Shown: one piece after another, positions 1 through 9,953 of the stretch
How positions within the stretch are numbered: position 1 is the first letter of the stretch
Layout: each line of letters begins with the position of its first letter
NCBI GenBank assembly: GCA_003427395.1
Contig: BFEA01000020.1
Coordinates: 3,481,266 to 3,527,554, forward strand
Origin: Chara braunii
Lineage: Eukaryota; Streptophyta; Charophyceae; Charales; Characeae
DNA: 46,289 nucleotides
Reading direction: 5' to 3'
Program-made: the position numbers and the translations under genes
Notes under the pieces: generated by a model
Seen by the model: only the letters and a program-made list of their open reading frames with translations
The model's database searches: none
What the model was told of the DNA's origin: nothing

Positions 1-49
<49 letters not shown>

Positions 50-118
50 CCTCTCTTCCCCTCTCTCCCCCTTCTCCCTCCGTTACCAACTTCTGTCATT
101 TCCCGTCCTACCTGACTG
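1..118. repeat. (CT)n microsatellite grading into C/T-rich DNA
   Basis: About 23 CT dinucleotides open the window and pass into a C- and T-rich tract. Reading frames through it are low-complexity and not treated as genes. Confidence 0.95.
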
Positions 119-150
119 TCATCCCTTTCTTAGATTGAACTCACCAAAAG

Positions 151-152
<2 letters not shown>

Positions 153-187
<35 letters not shown>
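153..187. repeat. (CT)n microsatellite
   Basis: An uninterrupted CT run of about 17 units, separate from the one at the window start. Ser/Leu- or Arg/Glu-repeat frames across it are translation artefacts. Confidence 0.95.
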
Positions 188-189
<2 letters not shown>

Positions 190-238
190 GGGAGATCGCA
201 AAACAAAATGCGGCACTCTGCCCATTGGAAAACAAAGA

Positions 239-840
239 AAGACGAAATTTACCCTGGGCCTCTGGGTTGGGCGTGAAGAAGGGAGAAAGGAAGGAGGGAG
301 GGAGGGAGCTAAGGGGGGAAAGAGGGACGGAGGGCCGAGAGAGGATGAAGGTCCACGGGAGGAGGGAGGGAGGGTCAAGGGCGACGGGCGAAAGGAGGAG
401 GGAGGGAGGGAGAAGTGAGGGCCGAGAGAAGGAAGGAGGGAGGTAGAAGTGAGAGCCAAGGGAGGGAGGGAGATAGAAGTGAGGGTCGGCGGAAGGAAGG
501 AGAGGGGAGGAGTGAGGGCCGAGGGAAGGAAGCACGGAGGGAGAAGTGAGGGTCGACGGAAGGAGGGAGGGAGAAGCGAAGGAAGGAAAGAAAAGAGGGG
601 GCCGAGGGAAGGGAGGAGGGAGGGAGACGTCAGGGCCGAGGGAGGAGGAGAGAGGGGAGAGAGGGACGATGGCCGAGGAAGATACTGAGGAGGTCAGGCG
701 GACGTCGAGAGTAGAAAGGAAGTGGAGGAAAGTGGAGAGCGGACTGATGGTGGAGAGAACATGGAGGTGAGGCGGAGATCAAGTGCAGGTCGGGCTGATG
801 GAAGAAGGAGAGATGTCAAGGGAGGGAGGTAAGAGAAATG
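239..840. repeat. Purine-rich low-complexity block (GGGA/GGAAG motifs)
   Basis: About 600 bp in which the plus strand is almost entirely G and A, built from variants of GGAGGGAGG, GAAGTGAGGGCCGAGG and GGAAGGA. A loose higher-order period of 40-60 bp is visible, because the GAAGTGAGGG motif recurs at about 412, 446, 476, 510 and 545. Gly/Arg/Glu-rich open frames on the plus strand follow from the composition. No gene is seen. Confidence 0.85.
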
Positions 841-983
841 GAGACTCACTTAAGTCTGCCATGTCGACTAAGCCTCCAGCCGACAACAATCAACCAACAA
901 CGCGCAAGCCTTCGGTCATGATGTAGCTTAGCCGTCCAAGTTCCACAAAAGTGGACAATACCTCACACACATTGCAGTACACG

Positions 984-1165
984 ACTCGAAGTTCACGTAG
1001 CACCAAGCTCACAAACCACGTAGCACCAAGGTCACGAATCACCAAGCTCACGAAGCTTGTAGCGCCAAGCTCATGAAGCACGTAGCACCGAGCTCACAAA
1101 CCACGTAACACCAAGCTCACAAAGCACGTAACACCAAGCTCCTGTAGCACCAAAGCCCGAAGCAC
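984..1165. repeat. Degenerate 23-bp tandem repeat
   Basis: A unit close to CACGTAGCACCAAGCTCACA plus three bases repeats with a 23-bp period in at least six recognisable copies, some truncated (for example CACCAAGCTCACGAAG). No gene is seen here; the minus-strand frames repeat a Leu-Gly-Ala-Thr motif because of the array. Confidence 0.8.
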
Positions 1166-1329
1166 CTATCATCGAGGGGGAGAGAGAGGAGGTGGGGCAG
1201 GGGGCTGGAGGGGGGGAGCGTGAGAGAGTGGGACCAAAGCCCGAAGCACGTAGCACAGACAGAGAGAGAGTAGAAGCAATGCCCGAAGCTGATAGCACTG
1301 AGAGAGAGAGGACGAGAGAGAGAGAGCGG

Positions 1330-1530
1330 TAGATAGGTCGTGTGAGCAGGTCACGTATGGCAGGCACGTCCGCCAGTGGAGGTAAGTCACACAGGGCAGG
1401 GACGTCTGCCGTGCAGGTCGGTCGCGTAGGGTAGGTCGTGTAGGGTAGGTTGCGCAGGGCAGGCTTGTCCGATTGTGCACGTAGGTGGCCTAGGGCAGGT
1501 AAGTCCAATAGTTCAGGCATGTCGCGTACG
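1330..1530. repeat. Degenerate 14-bp tandem repeat
   Basis: Variants of GTCGCGTAGGGTAG (14 bp; three near-perfect units at about 1419-1460) extend in diverged form across about 200 bp. The minus-strand frames here read as periodic Leu-Pro/Tyr-Pro-Thr-Arg-Pro peptides and are not accepted as genes. Nothing else is recognised between 1165 and 1330 except GA-rich runs. Confidence 0.7.
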
Positions 1531-1950
1531 TGGGCCGGCCTGACTTCATTTTTCCTTCGTTCTTCTTTTTGCCCCCGGACATTTCACGGCCGCAGAAAGC
1601 ATCAAAATTCATGCACACTGCTCTCAACCGGAAAGAGACCCCGCACCCTAAAGTAAAAAGAACAAATGAACCTAACCCAGAAACTGACCCAAGCACATCG
1701 ATCAAAAAGCACAGACCTTTTCTTTTTTTAAAGCTTCAACAGCACGGATCTCCTGAATCGAGAAAGGGCATCGCTCCACTTCACAACACCACACATACAC
1801 CCAGCCCCATATGCGGACCAAATGCATTGAAAACGGGCCACTCGCCTTTTTTTTCCCAAACACATTTCCGCGCCGCAACAGGCGCGTCAGATTTCACATC
1901 GGACGTTCTTTCATCTGAGGGCTGGCCGCGATCGAGGCAAATCACAAACG
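1531..1950. other. Unassigned stretch upstream of the U6-like sequence
   Basis: A 159-codon frame exists on the plus strand (1530-2009) but has no recognisable domain and runs straight into the U6-like RNA sequence, so it is not accepted as a gene. A CACATCG core resembling part of the plant upstream sequence element lies at about 1895, without a TATA box at the expected spacing. Confidence 0.4.
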
Positions 1951-1954
1951 GGCA

Positions 1955-2037
1955 TCTGTTAAAATCGAACGATACAGAGAAGATTAGCATGGGCCCTGCG
2001 CAAGGATGACAAACATAAATCGAGACGTGGTGGAAAG
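1955..2037 (+). ncRNA. U6 spliceosomal snRNA-like sequence, probably a pseudogene
   Basis: The core matches U6 snRNA: GAACGATACAGAGAAGATTA with the invariant ACAGAGA box at 1974-1980, the AGC triad at 1986-1988, and the CCCTGCGCAAGGATGAC internal stem-loop segment, followed by ATAAATCGAGA. In the spliceosome U6 pairs with the 5' splice site and U2. Three things argue against function. The expected 5' hairpin (GTCCCTTCGGGGAC in plants) is absent. The usual GGCCCC reads GGGCCC. The 3' end diverges with no T-run terminator. No TATA box is visible at -30. This is most simply a retroposed or decayed copy; a diverged functional gene is the less likely alternative. Confidence 0.8.
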
Positions 2038-3393
2038 TTGGACACAAAAAGACAGCCGCAGATCATACATCGTACGGGCAGCACCCCCAGTGGCCTCCAC
2101 GTACGCAGCCCGCATCTCGTAAGCATTAGTAGGGGGAGAGATATCCATGGACGACATAAGAGGGCTAGCGTAACAATGGCTCAATTTTCATTATCATGAA
2201 CTGCTTCAGCAAGTTCGTGTGGTTGGTGCCTAAGCAGAAAACAACATCATCAAAGGAGAATGCCAAACACTTTGCTGACCACCGAGCATTCGAGCCAGAG
2301 ATTCAGACTTCGAGAACGAGCTATGGCAGAAGTTGATGCACTTAGCAAAAACCAAGCTTGACATGGGCTCTGCACACCACCCTGAGAGTGATCGCAAACA
2401 GAGCATGGATAGGTCCTTCGCAATCTAATAAGGCCTGATCAAATCAATTGGGAGCAGCATTTGGCCAAGGTAGAAAGCACATGCAACAGTTCTATGCATT
2501 GAGCTACCAAACGAACAGCACCTGAATTGCAGGAAGGTAGAAAGCACATGCAACAGTTATATGCATTTGGTTACCAAACAAACACCATTTGAATTACAGC
2601 TTGGTTGCCGACTGTGGATGCCAGTCGACTAGTTGATCCCCGACCTACAGCCCACATACACTCCTGTGACTCCTCGACTGCTGGATTCCACAGTCCAGTT
2701 TGCAAAAGAAGGCAAGCAGGCAATTCCAAGCATGCAAAAGGCACAGCAGCCGATGGCAGATGATGTCAACACGCACCACCGCCTTTCACACTCAAGGAAG
2801 CAAGGACTAATTTGCGGCAGAAAGTGTTTCCAGAAAGCTGTTGCCGAAGTGGTCCGGATCTTGACCCTCATGTTGTTGGTGGAGATCCCAGCGGACTCTC
2901 ACATTTGTAGACATGCCTCCTCATCCAAAGATGTACAGGGTATTTTGTGCCCCTTCATACTCCGTCCACACTTGCAGGTAGAGTGACTATGCACCCTCCG
3001 ACGATTGATGAGTATTGCAGATATTGAACCACCAGTTCGGCCGAAGCGAAATTGGCCTCTCACCGATAAACAGGATAAGAGTAAAAAGGTTATGTTTTTG
3101 TAATTTAAAAAAACAAGAAAAAAGGACAAGAGTATACGTCTTTGGCCTGCCAGACCCAAAAGGGGTACCAAGGGGGTGCGCAAAACTCCAATTACACCGA
3201 CTTTGCCGGGTTGTTGGGGCAGCGGGATGCCGACCCACAACTTGCCCTGATTTCCTCTTGAATTCTTGAGTCTATTGCTATTTGCTGTTGACAAGATGAG
3301 TACCTGGGACCTATCCATAGAATCTTTGTAGGCCAAGTTTACGGTAGGCCCTTGCAGACAGGTAAGTTCTCGATTTTTCAACAAGGAGACCAG
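2038..3393. other. Unassigned DNA between the U6-like sequence and element E1
   Basis: Apart from the 67-bp direct duplication at 2468-2602, I see no recognisable gene. The longest frames (117 codons at 2633-2986, 161 codons at 2899-3384 on the minus strand) overlap antisense and show no known motif. Confidence 0.4.
2468..2602. repeat. Two-copy 67-bp tandem duplication
   Basis: AGGTAGAAAGCACATGCAAC begins at 2468 and again at 2535. The copies stay alignable through CAGTTMTATGCATT, ACCAAAC and TGAATTRCAG with scattered substitutions. Confidence 0.85.
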
Positions 3394-4319
3394 TGCAATC
3401 AGACTCGTCTTCTTCCTTCCTTAGCATACATGAAAACAGATGGCAATCACACTGGCGACGAGCGCCCACACAAAGCTCAGAGATATCGTGGCCAAGAACA
3501 CAGTTCAGATTCAACTTGCTTCGAAAGGCTATGGCGCCTGTGCACCCTCAAAACACCCTTCCACGCTGTGTCCCCAGCAACTGTTCACACGCACGGAACT
3601 CTGGATCTCCCTAGACGTCCCACACACGCACACAACTCACTCACGCTCATACACAAACACGCTACAGCCTAACTCTAACCCAGCGCAGCTATGGCTGCTT
3701 GCTATCTCTACCACTAACTAGCGGCTATGGCCGCTTCGTCTCCCTCTCAGCACACTTCTTCTTCGGGCACTCGCAGACCTCCTTGCGCAAATCACTCAGG
3801 CGGCGCTTCCGCATGGCTCACAGTCTGAATGAATGAATAACTGGACTTTGGTTGGTCGCTGCTCTGCGCTCCTTTCCGCCGGGCCTAGGGTGCACACAGT
3901 CTCACATGTTACTTGCTGACTGGACAAGGTGCAACTGGGACTGGGTACCGCTGACTGGACCTGGTAAGACTGCCCACTTGCCCACGCCACTTGCCCACTT
4001 GACTCTCGAAGGGGCAGTCCTAGAAGACTCTAGACCTTCCTACTTGCCCTTTCGGTACTGTAGCGACTACGACTCAGGTTGACCATTCAGACCTACAGCA
4101 GCTACGACCAGACATAAGCTGCGACTCCTATCCTACAGGTAAGCAGCTCGAACCTACTCAACCCTCGTATGTACAACAGCCTTAAACAGACAACTTTTAG
4201 AGGCAGGTCACAGGTTCAAACCTAGATGGGGCAAACTGTACTGTACACGGGTCCGGGGCAGGTCAAGGTATCGAGCCCTGGGATCTGCATCTGCTACTGC
4301 AAAGGTGAAAACCGTTTCA
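3394..4319 (-). repeat. E1 3' LTR (926 bp)
   Basis: Collinear with 11273-12201 from TGCAATCAGACTC to GGTGAAAACYGTTTCA. It lies directly beyond the chromodomain frame, which ends at 4358. Next to the segment ATAACTGGAC it lacks about 20 bp present in the other LTR, which removes the only clear TATA-like sequence. Because it is the 3' LTR, this would not affect transcription of E1 itself. Confidence 0.95.
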
Positions 4320-4357
4320 CTCCCGCCGGCCTAGATTCGAGGTCCTCCGCGAATACT

Positions 4358-4897
4358 TCAGTCAAAGGCAGGACCTTTACCTTTCTTACCTCTCTCATAG
4401 GCTCGGACTATATCGGGAGCAGTCTCTAGAAGCTCTGTTCGGGTAAACCAGTGGTCGTCTTCGGGCTCTTGATAAGAAAATCTGACTTTGTACTGTTTCT
4501 GTGGACGACCTCTACCTCCTGTTCTGAATACATCCTCACCTACTATGCGATCAATGTCGTATCTTCCTTCCATATCCGGAGGGATCATGGACCTCCTCGA
4601 TAGGAACTGCTGACTCGTAGTGCAAGGCAACAACTTAGACGCATGAAAAACTGGGTAGGTGTGGAGGTGTGCTGGAATCTCTATCGTGCAGGACGGTCCA
4701 TCCTCTCCGCCCTTGACTTCTAGGACTGGCCACGGTCCTCTATACGCAGGTAACAGTTTCTGCGAAAAGTTCTCCTCAGAAGCAAATTCTTTGGATTTGA
4801 CCCAGACTAGGTTGCCTACTTGGAACTGCGACGGGCGGCGGTGCTTGTTGGCTTGCTCTATCATCTTATGCTGGGCCTTCCTGAGGTTTTCTATCAC
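4358..4897 (-). pseudogene. E1 integrase C-terminal domain and chromodomain-like region
   Basis: A 179-codon frame. The N-terminal third holds the GPY/F-type module: VGNLVWVKSKEF, then LLPAYRGPWPVLE, then HTYPVFHASKLLP at about residue 80-92. A chromodomain-like segment follows (YDIDRIVGEDVF near residue 113, QYKVRFSYQEPEDDHWF near 138), ending in TELLETAPDIVRAYE. In chromoviruses this tail directs integration into heterochromatin by recognising histone marks. The frame is intact here but is separated from the rest of the integrase by a frameshift or gap between 4900 and 5068. It stops 38 bp before the 3' LTR, as expected for the end of pol. Confidence 0.9.
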
Positions 4898-5067
4898 GGT
4901 AGCAATCTCTTTCTCGTGCCGTAGTGCAAACTCCCCACTACCGGGCAGTAGCCTCTGGATCTAATCCCGGTTCAGTCCCACAAACGGCCTACTCGGTCTA
5001 AAGGACTTATGTAGTTCGTTGGGAGTGCGACAGGTTGCTAAATGCACACTGTTGTCATATGCACTGG

Positions 5068-5817
5068 CTACCTTTGGGAGCATCTCATCCCAGTTGACTT
5101 GATTTTGTACATTCTAAGAACTTGTTGCAGGATCTTGTTCAACTGTTCAGTCTGACCGTTAGTCTCTGGATGGCGGCCAGAGGACATCAACAACTTAGAG
5201 CCGTAGACTCTCATCAGTTCCTGCCAGTTCTGACTAGTGAATCTGGTGTCCCTGTCACTACCTATGGACAGCGGTAGACCATGATCACTGACCCAATGAT
5301 CAAAGAACTTCTCTATCACTAAATATGTGCATGCCTCTAAAGGCAAAGGAACAAAAACTGCATACTTACTAAATCTGTCAATTATAACCATGACTTGGCT
5401 CTTGCCATGCCCACTCTGGACCCCAGCATCCATGAAATCGATGGGCACTGAATCCCCGAGTCCTGCTGCAATAGGCAAGGGTCTGAGAAGACCAAGAGGG
5501 GCTCGTGTAGTGGTCTTATTCCTCTGGCATACTTTACAACTGCGCACGTGCTCTATGCAGTCAACCTTCATGCCAGGCCATGTATATGCACGAACGAGGT
5601 TGGCTAATGTCTTTTGCCAACCGAAGTGTCCCTCTGTGTCGTCGCATTCCCCTAGGATCAAACTACGGATCTCCTCATTGTTGGGAATGCATAGTCGATC
5701 AGCTATGTTAGTCTTCTCAAATAACAACCCATCTGTAGTGCGGTAATCTGGTTCAGACTTTGGGAGCATCTCAAATAACTCTCTTGAGGAGGTCGCTATA
5801 AATAGGGTCCTGCGCAT
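5068..5817 (-). pseudogene. E1 integrase zinc-binding and catalytic core
   Basis: A 249-codon frame. The zinc-binding domain reads ECDDTEGHFGWQK followed by SCKVCQRNK: the CxxC pair is present, but the first histidine of HHCC has become Asp. The DDE core is visible as PIDFMDAG (first Asp), GSDRDTRFTS (second Asp) and HPETNGQTEQLNK (Glu, about residue 222). Integrase inserts the cDNA into the genome. It overlaps the RNase H frame by 47 bp in another phase, showing a frameshift in the polyprotein, and runs off frame after QQVLRMYK. Confidence 0.93.
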
Positions 5818-6163
5818 ATGGCTCTTTGACTTTCTGTTGCAGGTCTCTCCCTATGTCCAGATAGTGTACTATCGCTCCAAAGTAATCGGCTCTCCTACTT
5901 AGATCGTCCGCAACAACATTGTACTTTCCTTTGCCAGGCTTGAGCTCAAAGTCAAACTGATCTACCTTTGCGGCCCACCTAGTAAGCTTAGGTGTCATCT
6001 TGGCCCGAGTCTTCAGCCACCTCAACGTCTCATGGTCTGAGAAGACTTTGAAGTGCCTCCCAAGCAAGTAATGCTTTCTGTGGTCTAGTGCTTGCTTGAG
6101 AGCGTAGAGTTCCCTCTCGTACGTAGATATCGCTACCTTCTTCAAAGGCATTCTAGCGGACAA
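5771..6163 (-). pseudogene. E1 RNase H domain
   Basis: A 130-codon frame with the Ty3/gypsy RNase H signature: STYERELYALKQALDHRKHY, LLGRHFKVFSDHETLRWLK (the FSDHETL motif carries a catalytic Asp) and VADDLSRRADY near the end (usually NVVADALSR; here Ala is Asp). RNase H removes the RNA strand from the RNA-cDNA hybrid. The upstream part with DASQ...GTGAVLQ (about 6165-6260) is in the same region but broken by stops. Confidence 0.93.
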
Positions 6164-6358
6164 GAACTCTACGTGTCTATACCCATTACCATCATTTTGC
6201 TGTAAAACAGCACCCGTACCTTATTGACTTGCATCAGTAGTGACAACAAAAGGCAAGGACGGATCAGCTACCTTGAGGACTGGGTACTCTATCAAGACCC
6301 GCTTCAACTTCTTTAGGGCCAATGTACAATCTTGGTCCCACTTCTAGATCACTTCTTT

Positions 6359-6775
6359 CTATAGCAATCTGTGAAGGGGAGCAGCGATGGCAGAGAAGTT
6401 CCTCACAAACTTCCTATAGTAATTTGCCAACCCTAGGAACGACCGCAGCTCTGTCAACGTGTGGGAAGTTGGCCAATCTCCAATCGCTGCTATCTTATTA
6501 TCCTCGGGCCTTATGCCATCTCCATCTAAAACGTGGCCCAAGTACAAAACCTACGTCTTGGCCCACTCGCACTTCTTCGCGTTGATCTTGAAGTCCGCTT
6601 CTCTCAGCTTCTGCAAGACCTGCCTCAAATGAGCCTCGTGCTCCTGGAGGGTCTTGCTAAACCCTAGAATATCATCTGGATACACCATCACAAATCTATC
6701 TAACCACGGCCTAAACAAATCGTTGATGCAGCGCTGAAATGTGGCTGGTGTGTTGGTTAGTCCAAAGGCATCACT
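6359..6775 (-). pseudogene. E1 RT C-terminal half (palm YxDD and thumb)
   Basis: Two frames separated by an in-frame stop (TAG at 6551-6553, a likely former CAG). The first reads FGLTNTPATFQRC, VMVYPDDILGFSKTLQEHEAHL and KINAKKCEWAKT. The second reads MYLGHVLDGDGIRPEDNKI, WPTSHTLTELRSFLGLANYY and RKFVRNFSAIAAPLHRLL. The active-site box YPDD replaces the usual YLDD of the family but keeps both metal-binding aspartates. A 1-bp deletion just after VMP shifts the frame beside the hAT-like insertion. Confidence 0.92.
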
Positions 6776-6783
6776 ATAAACTC

Positions 6784-7372
6784 CATGGCTACGATCCAGA
6801 CGTCCGGACCGCCGTCCGGACGGTCTGGATTCAGTCCGGAATCCAAGCGTCCGGTCTGGAAGGTCCGGATCTGGCAAATTTCGAGAAAAAAAAAAAAAAA
6901 ACAGTCCAGGACCCTTCCCCATTGAGGAGTCAAGCCCCCAAAATTGTTTTGGGGGGTTTTCAGGCCCATTTTTGCTTTTCGGGGGGGTCCGGACATGCTC
7001 TCTCTCTCTATAGTAATTTATTAGACAACCCCAATGTTTTAATTATTAATAATCCATTACCTTTTATTAGCTTTTAAAGTCTTTTTCTAAACGTTTTATA
7101 GTATTTGACTTTTAACTCAAGTTTGGTTAGGAATTCTGACATGACTCTGAGGCAAAAGTGGTTTGCATTGTTGTTCTCCATAACATACTTTTTTTCAGAT
7201 TTTTTTATTTTTATTCTTTTTAATGGTCCGAACATTTCCGAACCTGTCCAAACATCCGGACCTTCCAGATCCCCCCATGTACGGAGGTCCAGAAATTCCG
7301 GACGTCGGAAAACCGGACACGGGTCCGGTTCCATGTCCGGAAATGTCCGGGCCTAGGTCCGACGCAGCCATG
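6784..7372. mobile_element. Non-autonomous hAT-like DNA transposon (589 bp) inside E1 RT
   Basis: It interrupts the RT frame exactly between YGHYECI and VMPFGLT. It is flanked by 8-bp duplications differing at one base, ATAAACTC (6776-6783) and ATACACTC (7373-7380). Ends are inverted: CATGGCTACG on the left, CATGGCTGCG reading inward from the right. GTCCGG/TCCGGA motifs crowd both subterminal regions (about 6800-6870 and 7247-7355), while the middle is AT-rich. Eight-bp duplications and subterminal motif clusters are hAT hallmarks. There is no transposase frame, so it would need a partner in trans. Confidence 0.82.
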
Positions 7373-7380
7373 ATACACTC

Positions 7381-7779
7381 GTAGTGCCCGTATCTAGTCC
7401 TAAACGCCGTCTTGTACTAATCTTCAGGATGAACCTCTATTTGATGATAGCCCGACTTTAAATCTATCTTTGAGAAATATTTGCAACCCTACACCCGATC
7501 CAGTAGACCATCTATCCGGGCCAGTTGTTCGGCATTCTTCACTGTGACGGTGTTAAGACCCCTCTAGTCAATGCACATTCTTAATTCTCCCTCCTTGGGG
7601 ACGAACAGGACAGGCGCTCCAAGCGAAGACGAACTGGGCCTGATACAACCCTTTTCGAGGAGCTCGTCTAACCGCTTGCGCAGCTCCTCTAACTCTCTTG
7701 GGGACATTCTATACACAGCCCCCTTAGGAGTCCCACTGCAAGGCTCTATCTCAATGCGATGCTGGATTGACCGCGACAC
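7381..7779 (-). pseudogene. E1 RT N-terminal half
   Basis: 7779-7564 reads RMSPRELEELRKRLDELLEK, RPSSSSLGAPVLFVPKEG and LRMCID, then a stop where the family has Tyr. In the same frame the RT continues as DRV*GCKYFSKIDLKSGYHQ (stop 7489-7491), IEVHPED*YKTAFRTRYGHY (stop 7417-7419) and ECI, where the hAT-like element enters. KIDLKSGYHQI is RT motif A with the catalytic Asp. Both internal stops sit at positions where the family usually has Gln, consistent with C-to-T decay. Confidence 0.92.
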
Positions 7780-7907
7780 TACTCATGTAGGCGGCTCAAA
7801 CAAATCTGCATATTCCTCCAGCAGCTTGGCAATGTGAGGGTCGATCGACTCTTCCTCTTTAGGCTCGGTAGCTGGCAAACATAGGCTGAAAAGACATGTT
7901 GTTCTAG

Positions 7908-8450
7908 CTACTGCTTCTTCACTAACCTTGTGAATCCAGGAGCGCTGAGGCAGCAATGTGCTAGGGAGTTGACGACTCCTGACACATGGAACAGGCGAGG
8001 AGTCTCGACTTCACCTGACGGACTAGGGAGCCTACACTCGTGCTCTCTCAAATGGAGTGTGGCCCCTGCTGCCTCTCCCCAATCCATTCCTAGGGCCATA
8101 TCGAATGGGAGATTGTCCTCTACGAGGAGACTCAAGGAATGGACAACTCTCTCTACCTTCCCATCTTTCTCTAGGCGGAAATATGCCTGGACTCCCTCGA
8201 CGTAATCCTCAATTCGCATGGTGCAAATGTCTGCTCGGATACTGACTATAGGTCCTAACTTTTGGACTTTCAAATTCAACTTCAGCTTTTGCAGCGCTTT
8301 ACGACTCATGTAGCTTCGGGTAGCCCCACTGTCTATAAGGGGCCCTACCCTACCTCTAAAAACTTCTACCACTACCAAAACTAGTTGTCCCTTTCCATCC
8401 TTCTTCATCTTGGCCCAGGCTGGCATCCTCTCTTTTAACTCTTCTGCCAC
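7908..8450 (-). pseudogene. E1 aspartic protease
   Basis: A 180-codon frame with the retropepsin active site GPLIDSGATRSYMS near residue 36-49 (DSG triad intact). It is followed by a flap-like region and LPFDMALGMDW near residue 117-127, the second conserved hydrophobic-Gly motif. The protease cleaves the Gag-Pol polyprotein. It lies between the zinc-knuckle fragment and RT, the canonical position, and is one of the best preserved pieces of E1. The flanking frames are broken, so it is called part of a pseudogene. Confidence 0.92.
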
Positions 8451-8559
8451 ACCTGTGAGGGAAGTGCCTAGAGAGTCTCTAACGCAAGCGGTCTCTGGAC
8501 AGCTATCTAGGCACTAGCCAGCAACCTCTGCCATAGACACATGTGGTTTGGGAGTTTCT

Positions 8560-8895
8560 CTATGGTGCGCGCACTCTTCTCCACATGGTCAAGGGGTAAG
8601 GGCAGTTGCAACCCCTACCGGCGGTTGCTTTTTGCTGGCAGTACTTAAAAATGTGTCCCGGATCACCGCAGAAAATGCACTGATCCACGTCTATTCGCCT
8701 TTGCCATACGGTCTGCGCCCAACGCTTCCCAGGGTATGCCTTGCGGCAGGCTAGGGTGCCATTCACCCCTCCTAGGAGGTGATTGATAAGAACGAGGACA
8801 GTTTTGCGGGGGACCTTGACCCTTACCTCCCTCTTGGCGGGAGTGGATAGTTTGCAGCTTGTCAGAGGCCTTAAACCCCAGAGTGACATCTGCAA
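8560..8895 (-). pseudogene. E1 nucleocapsid zinc knuckle (gag C-terminal)
   Basis: The frame contains DQCIFCGDPGHIFKYCQQKA, a perfect CX2CX4HX4C zinc knuckle that binds genomic RNA in Gag. The surrounding sequence is basic (KREVRVKVPRK). The capsid stretch between here and 9299 is recognisable only as heavily stopped DNA. Confidence 0.9.
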
Positions 8896-9298
8896 ATCGG
8901 TCGCGAAGTAATTAAAAAAAAAACTCTGGTGTAATCATAGAATAGGCTACCATGTCATTTTCACATTTGGCAGCACGGGCGAGCGATCGAGCGAAGCTAG
9001 ATGCTTAGTCTCTGAGAGCGCGGAAAGCACTGAGGACTTGCTCCTGAGGGATGATGTCCTCGAGGTGCACGTAGGAGTTAACATTCACCTCCCAGTTATC
9101 TACATCTTCAAGCTGCTTCCCACGATAGGAGTCAAGGAATTTCACTTAGACTCGCTCCCTACGTGGACAGGCTTCCTCCTCCTTTGTGCATCATCATTTC
9201 ACACACAAACTCTCTAAAGCCCGGGGGTATGGACTATAAGGCTATATCCTGGCCCCTCACGAACTGATATTGTTCTTGTTGGGCCTTTGCCAAAAGTT

Positions 9299-9953
9299 TT
9301 ATATTCCTAGCCATAATTTCCATTTTTCCCTCCAGGTCCTTTTTTGCTCACTTACCACCCTCAACTCATTCTCCATCTTATTTGCCGCCTCCAGTCGTTG
9401 CCTCTTCTCCCTTGTGAGGCGCAACTTCCACTCCAACTTCTTTTCTTCTTCTATTGTCTGGCGGCGTAATGGGTTTTTTTCTGCCTCCAACTCCCTTATC
9501 ACTGCCTCATGTTCTGCCCTCGGGACATACAACATAGCTTCTTCCTCTTCTCCCAGGGACAAATTGGCGACCCGCTCTATGAACCTTCTTTTCCATCCAC
9601 TGGTCTTCCTTCTTCGTGCCGCTCGACTCTCCTCTTTCTCTTCTAACATACCTTTCCAAGGGGACTTCTTCCTCTACTTCTTCTGCTTCTTCTTCTTCTT
9701 CCACTGGCTTTAACTTTTCTTCTTCTTTCTTCAACTTCTCCATCTCCTCCTCCAGCTTCTTCTTCGCCACCTGCTCCTCCAGTAAGGCCAACTTCTTGGC
9801 CTGCTTAATCAACTTTTTCTTCGCCTCCTTTTCTTTTCTCTCTTTTACCAGGGCGGTGGCTTGCTCCTCTTGAGCCTTGCTATACCGTGTGGTGCTCATA
9901 CCTGTTCGCGTGGTCACCATGATGATAGGTGCACAACCAAATGATGGTTCCAC
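9299..9953 (-). pseudogene. E1 gag N-terminal coiled-coil region
   Basis: Two overlapping frames. The first (9953-9507) contains MVTTRTGMSTTRYSKAQEEQ, then a long Lys/Glu/Leu-rich heptad-like segment (about residues 28-90), and RYVRRERGESSGTKKEDQWM. The second (9649-9299) carries VANLSLGEEEEAMLYVPRAE and more charged helix (TREKRQRLEAANKMENELRV). A frameshift near 9560-9640 separates them. The charge pattern predicts a coiled coil, suited to Gag self-assembly. I associate this gag type with Chara braunii chromoviruses from memory, not from a search. Confidence 0.85.

Noticed and set aside
135-770. Arg/Gly/Glu-rich and Ser/Leu-rich frames
   Set aside because: They arise from purine-rich and CT repeat composition.
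984-1165. CRISPR array
   Set aside because: Repeats are contiguous and degenerate with no spacers, and the window is eukaryotic.
4207-4225. Pol III box B (GGTTCAAACC) in the E1 LTR as a tRNA
   Set aside because: No box A at tRNA spacing and no cloverleaf. It is ordinary LTR sequence repeated at 12086-12098 in altered form.
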